Notes: a model not told the origin generated them from the sequence alone. Shown: positions 25,767 through 34,797, counted from the first letter of the stretch. The stretch is DNA of 64,000 nt from Aliiroseovarius subalbicans (GCF_022678625.1 NZ_JALBYQ010000004.1:186001-250000); one strand, 5' to 3'. A program made the numbers and translations.

Positions 25767-26732
25767 TCAGCGTTCCTTGACGTAGGGCACACCGCCAGCG
25801 CGGGGTCCGATGGCCTTGCCACCGAACCCGGCCAGAATCAGCACCGTCAGGATATAGGGCAGCGCCTGCATGAACTGCACCGGGATGACGATCCCGCCCA
25901 AGTCGATGCTTTGATAGCGGTTGGCGATGGCCTCCAACAGGCCGAACAGCATCGTCGCCCCCAGCGCGTGCCAGGGTCGCCACTTGGCAAAGATCAGGGC
26001 CGCGAGCGCGATATAACCGCGTCCCGCGCTCATCTCTTTGACGAATCCCGCCGCCAGACCAGTGGCAAGGTAAACGCCCGCCAGGCCGCACAGCACGCCC
26101 GCGATCACCATCGCGGCATAGCGTAGCTTGATCACCGAGACCCCGGCCGTGTCCACCGCCGCCGGGTTTTCCCCAACCGCGCGCAGACGCAACCCGAACC
26201 GGGTGCGATAGAGCAGGAACCAGCTGGCAGGCACGGCGATCAGCGCGATGTAAACTAGGAAGGTGTGGCCCGATATCAGGTCATGATACAGCGGCCCTGC
26301 GACCGGCACCGGCATAATCGTTTCCGACAGCGGTAGTTCAATCGGTGAAAACCGCTCGCCGCCCGACAGAGACGGGGTGCGTCCGCCCAGCGAGAACCAC
26401 GCCTCGCCCACAAGAACGGTGATGCCCGAGGCGAAGAAGTTCAGCGCCACGCCGGAAATCAGCTGATTGCCCTGGAAGGTGATCGAGGCCAGGCCGTGGA
26501 TCGCCGAGAACACCATGGACGCGCCGACACCGGCCAGAAGACCCAGCCAGACCGACCCGGTCAGCGCCGCAACGCCCGCCGAGAAGAAAGCCGAGGCGAG
26601 GATCTTGCCCTCAAGCCCGATGTCGAAAATGCCGGCGCGTTCGGAGAACAGCCCGGCCAGACAGGCCAGAAGTAGCGGCGTGGCAAGGCGCACGGCGCTG
26701 TCCATGATTTGCAGGATGGTCAGGAAATCCAT
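25767..26732 (-). CDS. BMP-type ABC transporter permease 2 (nucleoside uptake)
   Basis: A 321-residue membrane protein with eight to ten predicted segments, of the family of inner-membrane permeases that includes YufQ/NupQ. Signatures are AGLFSERAGIFDIGLEGKIL near the N-terminus and SAGRGYIALAALIFAKWRP in the second half. It pairs with the upstream permease (1-base overlap of stop and start), the ABC ATPase and the BMP binding protein to form a complete importer. This transporter class usually carries nucleosides or purine-like compounds; sequence does not fix which. Confidence 0.9.
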   Translation of the reverse strand: MDFLTILQIMDSAVRLATPLLLACLAGLFSERAGIFDIGLEGKILASAFFSAGVAALTGSVWLGLLAGVGASMVFSAIHGLASITFQGNQLISGVALNFFASGITVLVGEAWFSLGGRTPSLSGGERFSPIELPLSETIMPVPVAGPLYHDLISGHTFLVYIALIAVPASWFLLYRTRFGLRLRAVGENPAAVDTAGVSVIKLRYAAMVIAGVLCGLAGVYLATGLAAGFVKEMSAGRGYIALAALIFAKWRPWHALGATMLFGLLEAIANRYQSIDLGGIVIPVQFMQALPYILTVLILAGFGGKAIGPRAGGVPYVKER

Positions 26733-27829
26733 CAGCCTTCCCTCCGTTTTGCCGCGCGTATGAACATGCGTTCCACCGGCATGCGGACCATGTTGTCCAG
26801 CGCGCCGGTAAACATGATCACGAAGGCCTGGATCACGGTGATCAGTTCACGCGGGATCTTGGTCCACAGCGCCAATTCGCCACCGCCCTGATAAAGAAAT
26901 CCGAACAGGAAGGCCGCCAGCAGCACGCCGAACGGGTGGTTGCGACCCATCAGCGCCACAGCGATGCCGATGAACCCTGCGCCTTCGACCGAGTTCATGA
27001 TCAGGCGTTCGCTTTCACCCATCGTGTTGTTGATCGACATCATGCCCGAAAGACCACCCGAGATCAGCATGGCGATCATCGTCAGTTTGAAGGGCGAAAT
27101 GCCGGCATAGATCGACGCCGCCGGGTTCTTGCCGAAGGCGCGGATTTCATAGCCCAAGCGCGACCGCCACATCAGGAAATAGACCCCGACACAGGCAAGA
27201 AGCGCGATGAAGAAGGTCACGTTCGCGGGCGTTCCGCGGAACATCACGTTCTCGGCGGTTGAGAACATGTCCTGGAAAGTGGGCAGCCGGGTCGGCTCGG
27301 GGAAACGGGCCGATGCCGGGTCCATCGACCCCTGCGGACGCAGCACATTGACCAGAAGGTAGTTCAAAAGCGAGGCGGCGATGAAGTTGAACATGATCGT
27401 GGTGATCACGATGTGGCTGCCACGCTTGGCTTGCAGGTAGGCTGGGATTGCCGCCCAAAAGGCGCCGAACAGCGCCCCACCCGCCATCGCGAACACAAGC
27501 GCCAAAGCCCAGTGTGGAAAGGGGATATAAAGGCAGACAAGCGCCACCCCCAGCCCACCCATCGCGGCTTGACCTTCGCCGCCGATGTTGAACATCGCGG
27601 CCTGGAACGCGATCGACACGGCCAGCCCGGTGAAGATGAAATTCGTGGTGTAATAAAGCGTATAGCCCCAGCCATAGGTCGACCCCAAGGCGCCCGTGAC
27701 CATCATCTTGACCGCCGCGACCGGATCCTCGCCAATGGCCAGGATCACCAGGGCGGACAGGGCAAAGGCGATAATCAGGTTCAGGATCGGGATCAGGGCA
27801 ACGTCGGCCCAGCGTGGCATTTTTTCCAT
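26732..27829 (-). CDS. BMP-type ABC transporter permease 1 (nucleoside uptake)
   Basis: A 365-residue permease of the YufP/NupP type. It shows the family block GLAVSIAFQAAMFNIGGEGQAAMGG, the substrate-path block YLQAKRGSHIVITTIMFNFIA, and GAGFIGIAVALMGRNHPFGV. About ten membrane segments. Start ATG at 27829 is nested in the stop codon of the ATPase gene (a GTG one codon earlier is also possible), and its own stop overlaps the next permease start, so all three are tightly coupled. It forms the heterodimeric channel with the 25767-26732 product. Confidence 0.9.
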   Translation of the reverse strand: MEKMPRWADVALIPILNLIIAFALSALVILAIGEDPVAAVKMMVTGALGSTYGWGYTLYYTTNFIFTGLAVSIAFQAAMFNIGGEGQAAMGGLGVALVCLYIPFPHWALALVFAMAGGALFGAFWAAIPAYLQAKRGSHIVITTIMFNFIAASLLNYLLVNVLRPQGSMDPASARFPEPTRLPTFQDMFSTAENVMFRGTPANVTFFIALLACVGVYFLMWRSRLGYEIRAFGKNPAASIYAGISPFKLTMIAMLISGGLSGMMSINNTMGESERLIMNSVEGAGFIGIAVALMGRNHPFGVLLAAFLFGFLYQGGGELALWTKIPRELITVIQAFVIMFTGALDNMVRMPVERMFIRAAKRREG

Positions 27830-29400
27830 CACGCAGCCCCTTTCGTATCAGTGACGCCGGCCATCAACAGGCCCAGCTCTTTTTCGTCGGTTTCGGCGGG
27901 CAGGCGTTCGCCCATGATGTGCCCGTCGAACATGACGGCGATGCGGTCGGACATAGACAGGATTTCCTCAAGCTCGACCGAGACCAGCAGGATCGCCTTG
28001 CCCTGGTCGCGCAGGTCGATGATGCGCTGGTGAATGAACTCGATCGCGCCAATGTCCACGCCGCGGGTTGGCTGACCGACCAGAAGTAGGTCAGGATTTC
28101 GCTCGATCTCACGCGCCAGCACGATTTTCTGCTGGTTGCCGCCGGAAAAGTTCTTGGCCGACAGCATTGGGTTCGGGGGGCGCACGTCAAAGCGGTCCAT
28201 TTCCCCCTGCGCGGTTTCGATCATGCCCGCGTTGTCCATCAGAAGCTTGTTCTTCTGGTATTCCGGCGCGTGGTGATAGCCGAACGCCAGGTTCTCCCAG
28301 GCGGTGAAGTCCATGATCAGGCCTAGGTGCTGGCGATCTTCGGGCACATGCGAGATGCCGCGCTCGCGGCGTGAACGCCCGTCGGAATGCTTGCCGGTCA
28401 GGTCGATCGGGTCGTCGTTGATGCGAATTTCGCCGGTGCCGTTGGCAAAGCCGCCAAGCACTTTCAAAAGTTCGGACTGGCCGTTGCCGGACACACCGGC
28501 GATGCCCAGGATTTCACCCGCCTTGACGTGCAGGTCGATGCCCTTGAGCCGCTCGACCCCGTGGTCGTCGACCATGCGCAGGTCTTTCACCTCCAGCACG
28601 GTGTCGCCCGGCGTCGCGGGTTTCTTGTCGACGCGCAAGAGCACCTTGCGGCCAACCATCAACTCGGCCAGCTCCTCGACGTTGGTGTCCTTGGTCTTGA
28701 CCGTCGCGGTCATTTCCCCGCGGCGCATCACGCTGACGGTGTCGGTGATTTCCATGATCTCGCGCAGTTTGTGCGTGATCAGGATGATCGTCTTGCCCTG
28801 GGCGCGCAGGCCTTCGAGGATGCGGAACAGATGGTCCGCCTCGGCTGGCGTCAGAACCCCGGTGGGTTCGTCCAGGATCAGGATATCGGCCTGGCGATAC
28901 AGCGCCTTGAGGATTTCGACACGCTGCTGCATGCCCACGCCCAGATCTTCGACCAACTTGTCGGGATCGACGTGGAGTTCGTATTCGTCTGCCAGTTCTT
29001 TCAACAATTTGCGCGCCTTGGCCAGCGACGGGCGCAGCATTTCGCCCTCTTCCGCGCCCAGCACGACGTTTTCCAGAACCGAGAAGTTTTCGACCAGTTT
29101 GAAGTGCTGGAACACCATCCCGATACCGGCGGCAATGGCGGCCTGGCTGTCGGGGATCTGGGTTTCCTGACCATTGATGAGGATCGTGCCCGCATCGGCC
29201 TTGTAGAACCCATAGAGAATGGACATCAGAGTGGATTTCCCGGCGCCGTTTTCGCCGATGATCCCGTGAATCGTCCCGGGCATGACCCGGATCGAGATGT
29301 CCTTGTTCGCCTGCACCGGACCAAAGGCCTTCGAGATGCCGCGAAGTTCGATAGCCGGGGCAACCGTTTCCGGTTGCCCCTGTGTGTTTTCGACGTTCAT
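27829..29400 (-). CDS. BMP-type ABC transporter ATP-binding protein with two nucleotide-binding domains
   Basis: A 523-residue ATPase made of two ABC domains in tandem, as in sugar and nucleoside importers (RbsA/YufO type). Domain 1 has Walker A GENGAGKST, signature LGVGMQQRVEI and Walker B ILILDEPTGVL. Domain 2 has a modified Walker A (GVSGNGQSE), signature FSGGNQQKI and Walker B LLLVGQPTRGVD, in which Gln replaces the usual catalytic Glu neighbourhood; this degenerate second site is normal for the family. Start at 29400 by alignment; a longer frame upstream would run into the binding-protein gene. It energises the two permeases encoded next. Confidence 0.93.
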   Translation of the reverse strand: MNVENTQGQPETVAPAIELRGISKAFGPVQANKDISIRVMPGTIHGIIGENGAGKSTLMSILYGFYKADAGTILINGQETQIPDSQAAIAAGIGMVFQHFKLVENFSVLENVVLGAEEGEMLRPSLAKARKLLKELADEYELHVDPDKLVEDLGVGMQQRVEILKALYRQADILILDEPTGVLTPAEADHLFRILEGLRAQGKTIILITHKLREIMEITDTVSVMRRGEMTATVKTKDTNVEELAELMVGRKVLLRVDKKPATPGDTVLEVKDLRMVDDHGVERLKGIDLHVKAGEILGIAGVSGNGQSELLKVLGGFANGTGEIRINDDPIDLTGKHSDGRSRRERGISHVPEDRQHLGLIMDFTAWENLAFGYHHAPEYQKNKLLMDNAGMIETAQGEMDRFDVRPPNPMLSAKNFSGGNQQKIVLAREIERNPDLLLVGQPTRGVDIGAIEFIHQRIIDLRDQGKAILLVSVELEEILSMSDRIAVMFDGHIMGERLPAETDEKELGLLMAGVTDTKGAA

Positions 29401-29410
29401 CAACGTGCCC

Positions 29411-30400
29411 TTATTCGACCGGGCAGCTGTCGTCGGACATGTAGTCGTGGACCATGATGTCACCGGCAATGATGCCAGCAGCCGCCGCTTCCACGGCCGC
29501 TTTCATGTCATCCGAGACCAGCGCTGCGTTGTGCTCGTCCATCGCGTAGCCCACGCCACCGGCGGCCAGGTTCATGACCTTGATGCCGGCTTCCATCTCC
29601 ATGCCAGCCGAGAAGGCTTCATAGACGGCGTTGTCCACGCGCTTGGTCATCGAGGTCAGGACCGAACCGGGGTGCATGTGGTTCTGGTTGCTGTCCACGC
29701 CGATGCCCAGAATGCCCAGGTCGGTTGCAGCCTGCAGAACACCGATGCCGGTGCCGCCCGCGGCGTGATACACGACGTCCGCGCCCTGGCTCTGCTGTGC
29801 CTTGGTCAGCTCGGCGCCCTTCACCTGGTCGTTCCAGGCGGCGGGGGTGGTGCCGGTCATGTTCTGGATCACGGTGGCATCCGGGTTCTGCGCTTTCACG
29901 CCCTGGACATAGCCACAGGCAAAGCGGCGGATCAGCGGAATGTCCATGCCGCCGACGAAGCCGACGATGCCGGATTTCGACGCCATCGCGGCCATCACGC
30001 CTACCAGGTACGAGCCTTCGTGCTCGGTGAATACGACCGAGGAGACGTTCGGCGCGTCAACGACCATGTCGACGATGGCGAACTTGGTGTCCGGGTAGTC
30101 GGGAGCGACCTGTTCAAGGGTCGAGCCGAAGGCAAAACCGGTCATGACGATCGGGTTTGAGCCGGCTTCGGCCAGACGACGCAGGGCCTGCTCACGCTGG
30201 GCTTCATTCTGCAGTTCGAATTCCTGGAACTTGCCGCCGGTTTCTTCTGCCCAACGGTTCGCGCCGCCATAGGCGGCTTCGTTGAAGGATTTGTCAAATT
30301 TGCCGCCAAGGTCGAAAATGATCGCCGGGTCGGCCAGCGCGGCGCCCGCGGTCAGGGCCACGGTCGCGGCCGCGCCGAGGAATTTGTGCATGAGGGTCAT
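29411..30400 (-). CDS. BMP-family ABC transporter substrate-binding protein
   Basis: A 329-residue periplasmic protein with a signal peptide (MTLMHKFLGAAATVALTAGAALA, cleavage about residue 23). It belongs to the basic membrane protein (BMP/PnrA/Med) family: FDLGGKFDKSFNEAAYGGANR, VDMVVDAPNVSSVVFTEHEGSYLVG and GIGVDSNQNHMHPG are typical of its nucleoside-binding lobes. First gene of the minus-strand importer operon, 10 bases before the ATPase gene. Nucleosides are the known ligands for the best-studied relatives; deoD in the same window fits. A cluster of three GGTCAA half-sites lies 118-148 bases upstream and may control the operon. Confidence 0.92.
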   Translation of the reverse strand: MTLMHKFLGAAATVALTAGAALADPAIIFDLGGKFDKSFNEAAYGGANRWAEETGGKFQEFELQNEAQREQALRRLAEAGSNPIVMTGFAFGSTLEQVAPDYPDTKFAIVDMVVDAPNVSSVVFTEHEGSYLVGVMAAMASKSGIVGFVGGMDIPLIRRFACGYVQGVKAQNPDATVIQNMTGTTPAAWNDQVKGAELTKAQQSQGADVVYHAAGGTGIGVLQAATDLGILGIGVDSNQNHMHPGSVLTSMTKRVDNAVYEAFSAGMEMEAGIKVMNLAAGGVGYAMDEHNAALVSDDMKAAVEAAAAGIIAGDIMVHDYMSDDSCPVE

Positions 30401-30517
30401 GTGTCGTCTCCCAATAGTTTTTTACGTGGGGGCGTGGACGTTTGCCGCCGATTCCCCCATTTGCGAGCAGATCGCTGCATAGGATCATCGTCAATTTAGG
30501 GCGCAGGGCAAGGGTGT

Positions 30518-30548
30518 GGTCAAGTTAAGTTTTGACCGAAGGGTCAAA
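30518..30548. promoter_or_regulatory. Three GGTCAA half-sites upstream of the BMP operon
   Basis: On the plus strand the order is GGTCAA, eight bases, TTGACC, four bases, GGTCAA. The inner pair forms the perfect dyad TTTGACC-GAAG-GGTCAAA. Read toward the operon, the outer copy TTGACC could be a -35 element with TAAATT about 19 bases on. Repeated half-sites at this spacing suggest an operator, but no regulator gene is adjacent. Confidence 0.5.
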
Positions 30549-30596
30549 TAACGTCAGATTTCGGCGTGATCGCGCAACTGGTGCGCGAACTTGCCG

Positions 30597-31010
30597 CTAG
30601 GTCAGTGTTTTGGCCATCATCACCGCGTCCACCGCCGGGGCGCTTTCGCGCTGGTAATACGCGTCGCGTCGCCCGGTTTCGACGTACCCTGCGGCACCAT
30701 AGAGCGCCCGCGCCGGGGTGTTGTCCGCGGCGACCTCGAGATACGCGCAGGTGGCCCCGCGCCGAAGGGCCGCAGCTTCGAATTCCGCCAGCAGGCCGCG
30801 TGCGATGCCCTTGCGGCGGCCCTTGGGCAGGGTGGCAATGGTCAGCAGTTCGACCTCGTCCAGCACCACGCGGCCCAGGGCAAAACCGGCCGGGTTGGTC
30901 ACGGCGAAGATGTGGGGGCTGTCCAGGAGGGTGGTGAATTCGGCGGCGGACCAAGGGCGCTGGTCGGCAAAGGCGGCGGCGTGGATCCGGGCCAGATCCG
31001 AAGGCGTCAC
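30597..31010 (-). CDS. rimI: Ribosomal protein S18-alanine N-acetyltransferase
   Basis: A 137-residue GNAT acetyltransferase. The acetyl-CoA loop is visible as LPKGRRKGIARGLL, followed by AALRRGATCAYLEVAADNTPARALYGAAGY, the RimI signature. It acetylates the N-terminal alanine of S18. The start is GTG, nested in the stop codon of tsaB (GTGA overlap). The tsaB-rimI pairing is widely conserved and supports the name. It is the last gene of the nfu-tsaB-rimI operon. Confidence 0.88.
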   Translation of the reverse strand: MTPSDLARIHAAAFADQRPWSAAEFTTLLDSPHIFAVTNPAGFALGRVVLDEVELLTIATLPKGRRKGIARGLLAEFEAAALRRGATCAYLEVAADNTPARALYGAAGYVETGRRDAYYQRESAPAVDAVMMAKTLT

Positions 31011-31606
31011 GGCAGGATCACCGGTGCCGGGTCACGCGGCGGGGCGGCGTCGGCGGCGCGCACGTAAAGCGGCGCGGGGCGCGGGATGTCACCGCCTTGC
31101 GCCAGGCGCGCGGCCGCGATCCTTGCAATCGCCGAGGGCAGCGCGGTGTTGGCATGCGGGCCAATTACGGGCGACAAATCGGCGGCGTCAGAGGCGGGGA
31201 TCACGGCAGGGGCCGGATCGATCCCCAGATGCTGAGCATAGAGGTGGTCGCGGCGCGCATCGACCAGTGACCAGACCGGGCGCGTCTGGCCGTGGGCCTG
31301 CGCCTCAAGCGTCGAGACACCCACGGCAGGCACGCCCAGCGACAGCGCCAGCCCCCGCGCGGCGGCGACGGAAATGCGGATGCCGGTGAAATTGCCGGGC
31401 CCGATACCGACGCCGATCGCGGCAAGGTCCCGCCAGGTGGCGCCACCTTCGGCCAGCACCTCCTCCAGCAGCGGCATCAGGCGCTCGGCCTGGCCGCGGC
31501 CCATGTCCTCGTGCCGGTTCACGATCACCCGGTCACCCGATAGCAAAGCGGCCGCGCAATGCGCGGCCGATGTGTCAAATGCCAGGATCAGGGGGTCAGG
31601 CCGCAA
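31007..31606 (-). CDS. tsaB: tRNA N6-threonylcarbamoyladenosine biosynthesis protein TsaB
   Basis: A 199-residue protein of the ASKHA fold that supports TsaD in forming t6A37 on ANN-decoding tRNAs. LILAFDTSAAHCAAALL is the N-terminal phosphate-1 region; GIGPGNFTGIRISVAAARGLAL is the diagnostic TsaB block. The start is TTG at 31606, overlapping the end of nfu by 11 bases, with GAGGTG upstream; no ATG exists before the conserved region. It is followed by rimI with a GTGA overlap. Shorter than many homologues (about 210-230 residues) because the C-terminus is compact. Confidence 0.88.
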   Translation of the reverse strand: MRPDPLILAFDTSAAHCAAALLSGDRVIVNRHEDMGRGQAERLMPLLEEVLAEGGATWRDLAAIGVGIGPGNFTGIRISVAAARGLALSLGVPAVGVSTLEAQAHGQTRPVWSLVDARRDHLYAQHLGIDPAPAVIPASDAADLSPVIGPHANTALPSAIARIAAARLAQGGDIPRPAPLYVRAADAAPPRDPAPVILP

Positions 31607-32153
31607 CAGGGCGCACCTCGACCACCTCGGGGATGTAGTGCTTCAGCAGGTTCTCGATCCCCATCTTCAGTGTCAGGGTCGACGACGGGCAACCCGCGCA
31701 GGCGCCCTGCATGTGCAGGTATACGATGCCGCGTTCGAACCCGTGGAAGGTGATGTCGCCACCGTCCTGCGCCACGGCGGGGCGCACACGGGTGTCCAGG
31801 AGTTCCTTGATCTGGCTGACGATCTCGCCATCTTCACCGTGGTGTTCGGCGTGAGCTGCAGCGGCCGCGCCCTCCATCACCGGCTGGCCGGATTGGTAAT
31901 GCTCCATGATCGCGCCCAGGATCGCGGGTTTGATGTGGTCCCAATCGACCGCCTCACCCTTGGTCACGGTGACGAAATCGGTGCCAAAGAACACGCCCGC
32001 CACGCCGGTGACGGCGAAGATGCGCTGTGCCAGCGGCGATTTGCCCGCCGCGTCCGGGGTCGGGAAGTCGGCAGTGCCCGCTTCCAGCACGGCCTGGCCG
32101 GGCAGGAATTTCAGCGTCGCGGGGTTCGGGGTGCTTTCCGTCTGGATGAACAT
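31596..32153 (-). CDS. Nfu-type iron-sulfur scaffold/carrier protein
   Basis: A 185-residue protein with an N-terminal Nfu domain (MFIQTESTPNPATLKFLPG, conserved up to eukaryotic NFU1) and a C-terminal NifU-like domain carrying the cluster-binding Cys152-x-x-Cys155 (GACAGCPSS). It receives [4Fe-4S] clusters and hands them to target enzymes. First gene of an operon with tsaB and rimI, with which it overlaps. No other isc or suf gene lies in the window. The ATG at 32153 is divergent from the DEAD-box helicase gene. Confidence 0.92.
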   Translation of the reverse strand: MFIQTESTPNPATLKFLPGQAVLEAGTADFPTPDAAGKSPLAQRIFAVTGVAGVFFGTDFVTVTKGEAVDWDHIKPAILGAIMEHYQSGQPVMEGAAAAAHAEHHGEDGEIVSQIKELLDTRVRPAVAQDGGDITFHGFERGIVYLHMQGACAGCPSSTLTLKMGIENLLKHYIPEVVEVRPVAA

Positions 32154-32253
32154 ATGGCTTACCTTTTCTGTTGGGTATTCATATGCGCGCGGGCGGCAGG
32201 TGAGTCAAGGTTGACCCTATACAAAGCTGCCTGAACGCTATAGGTGCGCCCGA

Positions 32254-34281
32254 TTGCCCCCTTATTCGAAAGCCGATCCCGTGAAACAAGCCCTTGCCGA
32301 TGCGCTGAAGAAGCGCGGATATGACACGCTGACCCAGGTACAGGAGGCCGTGAACGCGCCCGACCTGTCTGAGTCCGACCTGTTGGTGTCCGCCCAGACC
32401 GGATCAGGCAAGACCGTGGCCTTTGGCCTGGCAATCGCGCCGACGCTGTTGGGCGACGGTGAGCGGTTCGAAAGCGCCGGGGCGCCGCTGGGCCTTGTCA
32501 TTGCGCCCACACGGGAGTTGGCGATGCAGGTGCGGCGCGAGCTGACCTGGCTTTATGGCGAAGCGGGCGCGTTCCTTGCATCCTGCGTGGGCGGCATGGA
32601 CAGCCGCGACGAACGCCGGGCGCTGGCACGGGGGGCGCATATTGTCGTGGCCACGCCGGGGCGGCTGCGCGATCACATCATGCGCGGGGCGATTGACCTG
32701 AGCGCGCTGCGCGCCGTGGTGCTGGACGAAGCTGACGAGATGCTGGACCTGGGCTTTCGCGAAGATCTGGAGTTCATCCTGGGCGAAGCGCCCGAAGATC
32801 GCCGCACCCTTCTGTTTTCGGCCACCGTGCCGCCGGCGATTGCGAAGCTTGCGAAAGGTTATCAGCGCGACAGCGTGCGCGTGACCACCGTTGCCGAGAA
32901 AAGCCAGCACACCGATATCGAATACAAGGCGATGAGCGTGACGCCGCGCGACGGTGAAAACGCGATCATCAACGTGCTGCGGTACTACGAAGCGCCCAAC
33001 GCGCTGGTGTTCGCTAACACCCGCGCCATGGTTGCGCGTCTGACCACGCGCCTGTCGAACCGGGGGCTGAACGTGGTGTCGCTGTCGGGTGAGCTGACCC
33101 AGGGCGAACGCACCAACGCGCTGCAGGCGATGCGCGACGGGCGGGCGCAGATTTGCGTCGCCACCGATGTGGCCGCACGCGGCATCGACCTTCCGAAGCT
33201 GGATCTGGTGATCCACGCGGAACTTCCGTCGAATCACGAAACGCTGCTGCACCGCTCGGGCCGTACGGGACGCGCCGGGCGCAAGGGGGTCAGCGCACTG
33301 ATCGTGCCGCCCGCCGCTTACAAAAAAGCGCAGCGCATTTTGAAATTTGCCAAGGTGCAGGCCGAATGGGTTCAGGCGCCCTCGGCCGAGGCGGTTCTGG
33401 AGCGCGACGCCGAACGCATGCTGGCCGACCCGGCCTGGGTCGACCCGGTCAGCGAAGGCGAAGCCGGACCAGTTGCGTCGCTGTTGGAGCAGTTCCAACC
33501 CGAACAAATCGCCGCCGCCTTCCTGCGCCTGTATCGCGCGCAACATTCCGCGCCCGAAGAATTGGGTGCGGTGAACACCAAGCCCGAACCGCGCCGCGAG
33601 TTTGGGCCCAGCGTCTGGTTCTCGGTGTCCGGCGGACGCGCGGCGGGGGCCGAGCCGCGCCGGATGCTGCCGATGCTGTGCAAAGCGGGCAACATCACCA
33701 AGGATGAGGTCGGCGCGATCCGCATCCAACAGAGCGAAACCTTCGTCGAAATCGCCGAACGCGCCGTGGACGGGTTCCTCAAGGCGTTGAATGGCCGGAT
33801 GGAGATCGAAGAGGGCGCGGTGTTGACCCGTCTGGAGAAACCGCCGGTTCTGTCCGGGGGCAAGCCGACTGGCAAGCCCCCGTTCAAGGGCAAGGCGCCC
33901 TATAAAGGCAAGCCTGACTACAAGGGAAAACCGACCGGCACGACGAAGCGGGTCGATTGGGATGACGCACCCGCGCCGCGGTCGAAAAAACCCAAGGGCG
34001 TGCCGAAAGGCGGCGCAGCGAAGCCCCGCGCCCCGCGCGAAGACCGCCACGAAGGCGCTGTGAGCGAGCGCAAACCGCGTCACAAACCTGTTGGCAAGCC
34101 GGTGGGGAAGCCTGCGGGCAAACCAGCGGGAAAACCAGCGGGAAAACCGACCGGGACCTCGAAAGGCCCGCCGCCGCCCAAGGGCAAATCGTCGTCGAAG
34201 AAGAACCGCGCACGGGCCGCTGCGAAGAAGGCTCTGGCAAAGGGTAAGGGCGGCAACGCTGCACCCAAACGGACCAAGTAA
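32254..34281 (+). CDS. DEAD-box ATP-dependent RNA helicase with a long basic repeat tail
   Basis: A protein of about 675 residues. Helicase core motifs: SAQTGSGKT (I), PTRELAMQ (Ia), VLDEADEML (II, DEAD), FSAT (III), ATDVAARGIDLP (V) and HRSGRTGRAG (VI). A DbpA-like RNA-binding domain follows at about residues 450-530. The last 110 residues are Lys/Pro/Gly-rich with tandem KPxGK repeats, presumably a disordered RNA-binding tail. The start is not ATG: TTG at 32254 or GTG at 32281, the latter matching the usual homologue length. Members of this DeaD/CsdA/DbpA group help ribosome assembly and RNA turnover. Divergent from nfu. Confidence 0.9.
   Translation: MPPYSKADPVKQALADALKKRGYDTLTQVQEAVNAPDLSESDLLVSAQTGSGKTVAFGLAIAPTLLGDGERFESAGAPLGLVIAPTRELAMQVRRELTWLYGEAGAFLASCVGGMDSRDERRALARGAHIVVATPGRLRDHIMRGAIDLSALRAVVLDEADEMLDLGFREDLEFILGEAPEDRRTLLFSATVPPAIAKLAKGYQRDSVRVTTVAEKSQHTDIEYKAMSVTPRDGENAIINVLRYYEAPNALVFANTRAMVARLTTRLSNRGLNVVSLSGELTQGERTNALQAMRDGRAQICVATDVAARGIDLPKLDLVIHAELPSNHETLLHRSGRTGRAGRKGVSALIVPPAAYKKAQRILKFAKVQAEWVQAPSAEAVLERDAERMLADPAWVDPVSEGEAGPVASLLEQFQPEQIAAAFLRLYRAQHSAPEELGAVNTKPEPRREFGPSVWFSVSGGRAAGAEPRRMLPMLCKAGNITKDEVGAIRIQQSETFVEIAERAVDGFLKALNGRMEIEEGAVLTRLEKPPVLSGGKPTGKPPFKGKAPYKGKPDYKGKPTGTTKRVDWDDAPAPRSKKPKGVPKGGAAKPRAPREDRHEGAVSERKPRHKPVGKPVGKPAGKPAGKPAGKPTGTSKGPPPPKGKSSSKKNRARAAAKKALAKGKGGNAAPKRTK
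34084..34158. repeat. In-frame tandem repeats encoding GKPxGKPxGK at the helicase C-terminus
   Basis: Six degenerate 12-base units (GGGAAACC-type) encode repeated KPVG/KPAG/KPTG. Neighbouring units at 34118-34149 are nearly identical, consistent with recent unit duplication. Confidence 0.7.
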
Positions 34282-34294
34282 GCCGTTCCTGGCA

Positions 34295-34335
34295 CACCGC
34301 CCCCCCACCCGCCCCGGGGACGGCGGGGGGTGCTG
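34295..34335. terminator. GC-rich hairpin between the convergent helicase and uspA genes
   Basis: A CACCCGCC segment can pair with GGCGG...GGGTG across a short GC loop in the 60 bases separating two convergent stop codons. Several pairings are possible and no T run follows, so only the general presence of a strong hairpin is claimed. Confidence 0.4.
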
Positions 34336-34341
34336 CCGGTG

Positions 34342-34797
34342 TCAGGTCACCGCTTCCAGCCGGTCCTTGGACATCTGGCCGGGCACAATGGTGATCGGGA
34401 TCGGCAGATCAGACGAAGACCGTGTCAGTTGCGTTACCAGCGGGCCGGGGCCAGACTTGCCTTCGCCCGCGCCCAGGACCAGCACGCCAATATCATTGTC
34501 TTCGCGCACATGGGCCAGGATTTCCGGCACCACCTCGCCTTCGCGGATCACCAGTTCGGGGTCAATTTCCTGACGGTCACGCATCCATTTGGCGAACACT
34601 TCGAAATGCACTTCGATCCGTTCGCGGGCCTCTTCACGCATGATGTTGCCAACGCCGATCCAGTGGTTGAATTCGTCCGGCGGGATCACCGACAAGACGG
34701 TCACGCCACCACCGGTATTTGCGGCCCGCATCGCGGCGAACCGCATCGCGTTCAGGCATTCATGGCTGTCATCCAGCACCACGAGAAATTTACGCAT
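34342..34797 (-). CDS. Universal stress protein, UspA family
   Basis: A 151-residue UspA-fold protein. It begins MRKFLVVLDDSHECLNAMRFA and ends with the nucleotide-loop-like LGAGEGKSGPGPLVTQL and PIPITIVPG, close to the G-x2-G-x9-G-S/T pattern of ATP-binding members. Start at 34797 by homology. It lies just downstream of ilvE on the same strand (65-base gap) and could be co-transcribed. Role in stress survival is general to the family; nothing here specifies a signal. Confidence 0.85.
   Translation of the reverse strand: MRKFLVVLDDSHECLNAMRFAAMRAANTGGGVTVLSVIPPDEFNHWIGVGNIMREEARERIEVHFEVFAKWMRDRQEIDPELVIREGEVVPEILAHVREDNDIGVLVLGAGEGKSGPGPLVTQLTRSSSDLPIPITIVPGQMSKDRLEAVT

Noticed and set aside
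32204-32215. GTCAAGGTTGAC dyad between nfu and the DEAD-box helicase
   Set aside because: Five-base arms only; a TTGACC within it could be a -35 element, but no matching -10 at proper spacing was found.
32404-34308. Open frame of 634 codons opposite the DEAD-box helicase
   Set aside because: Antisense shadow of a conserved gene; no ribosome site or domain.
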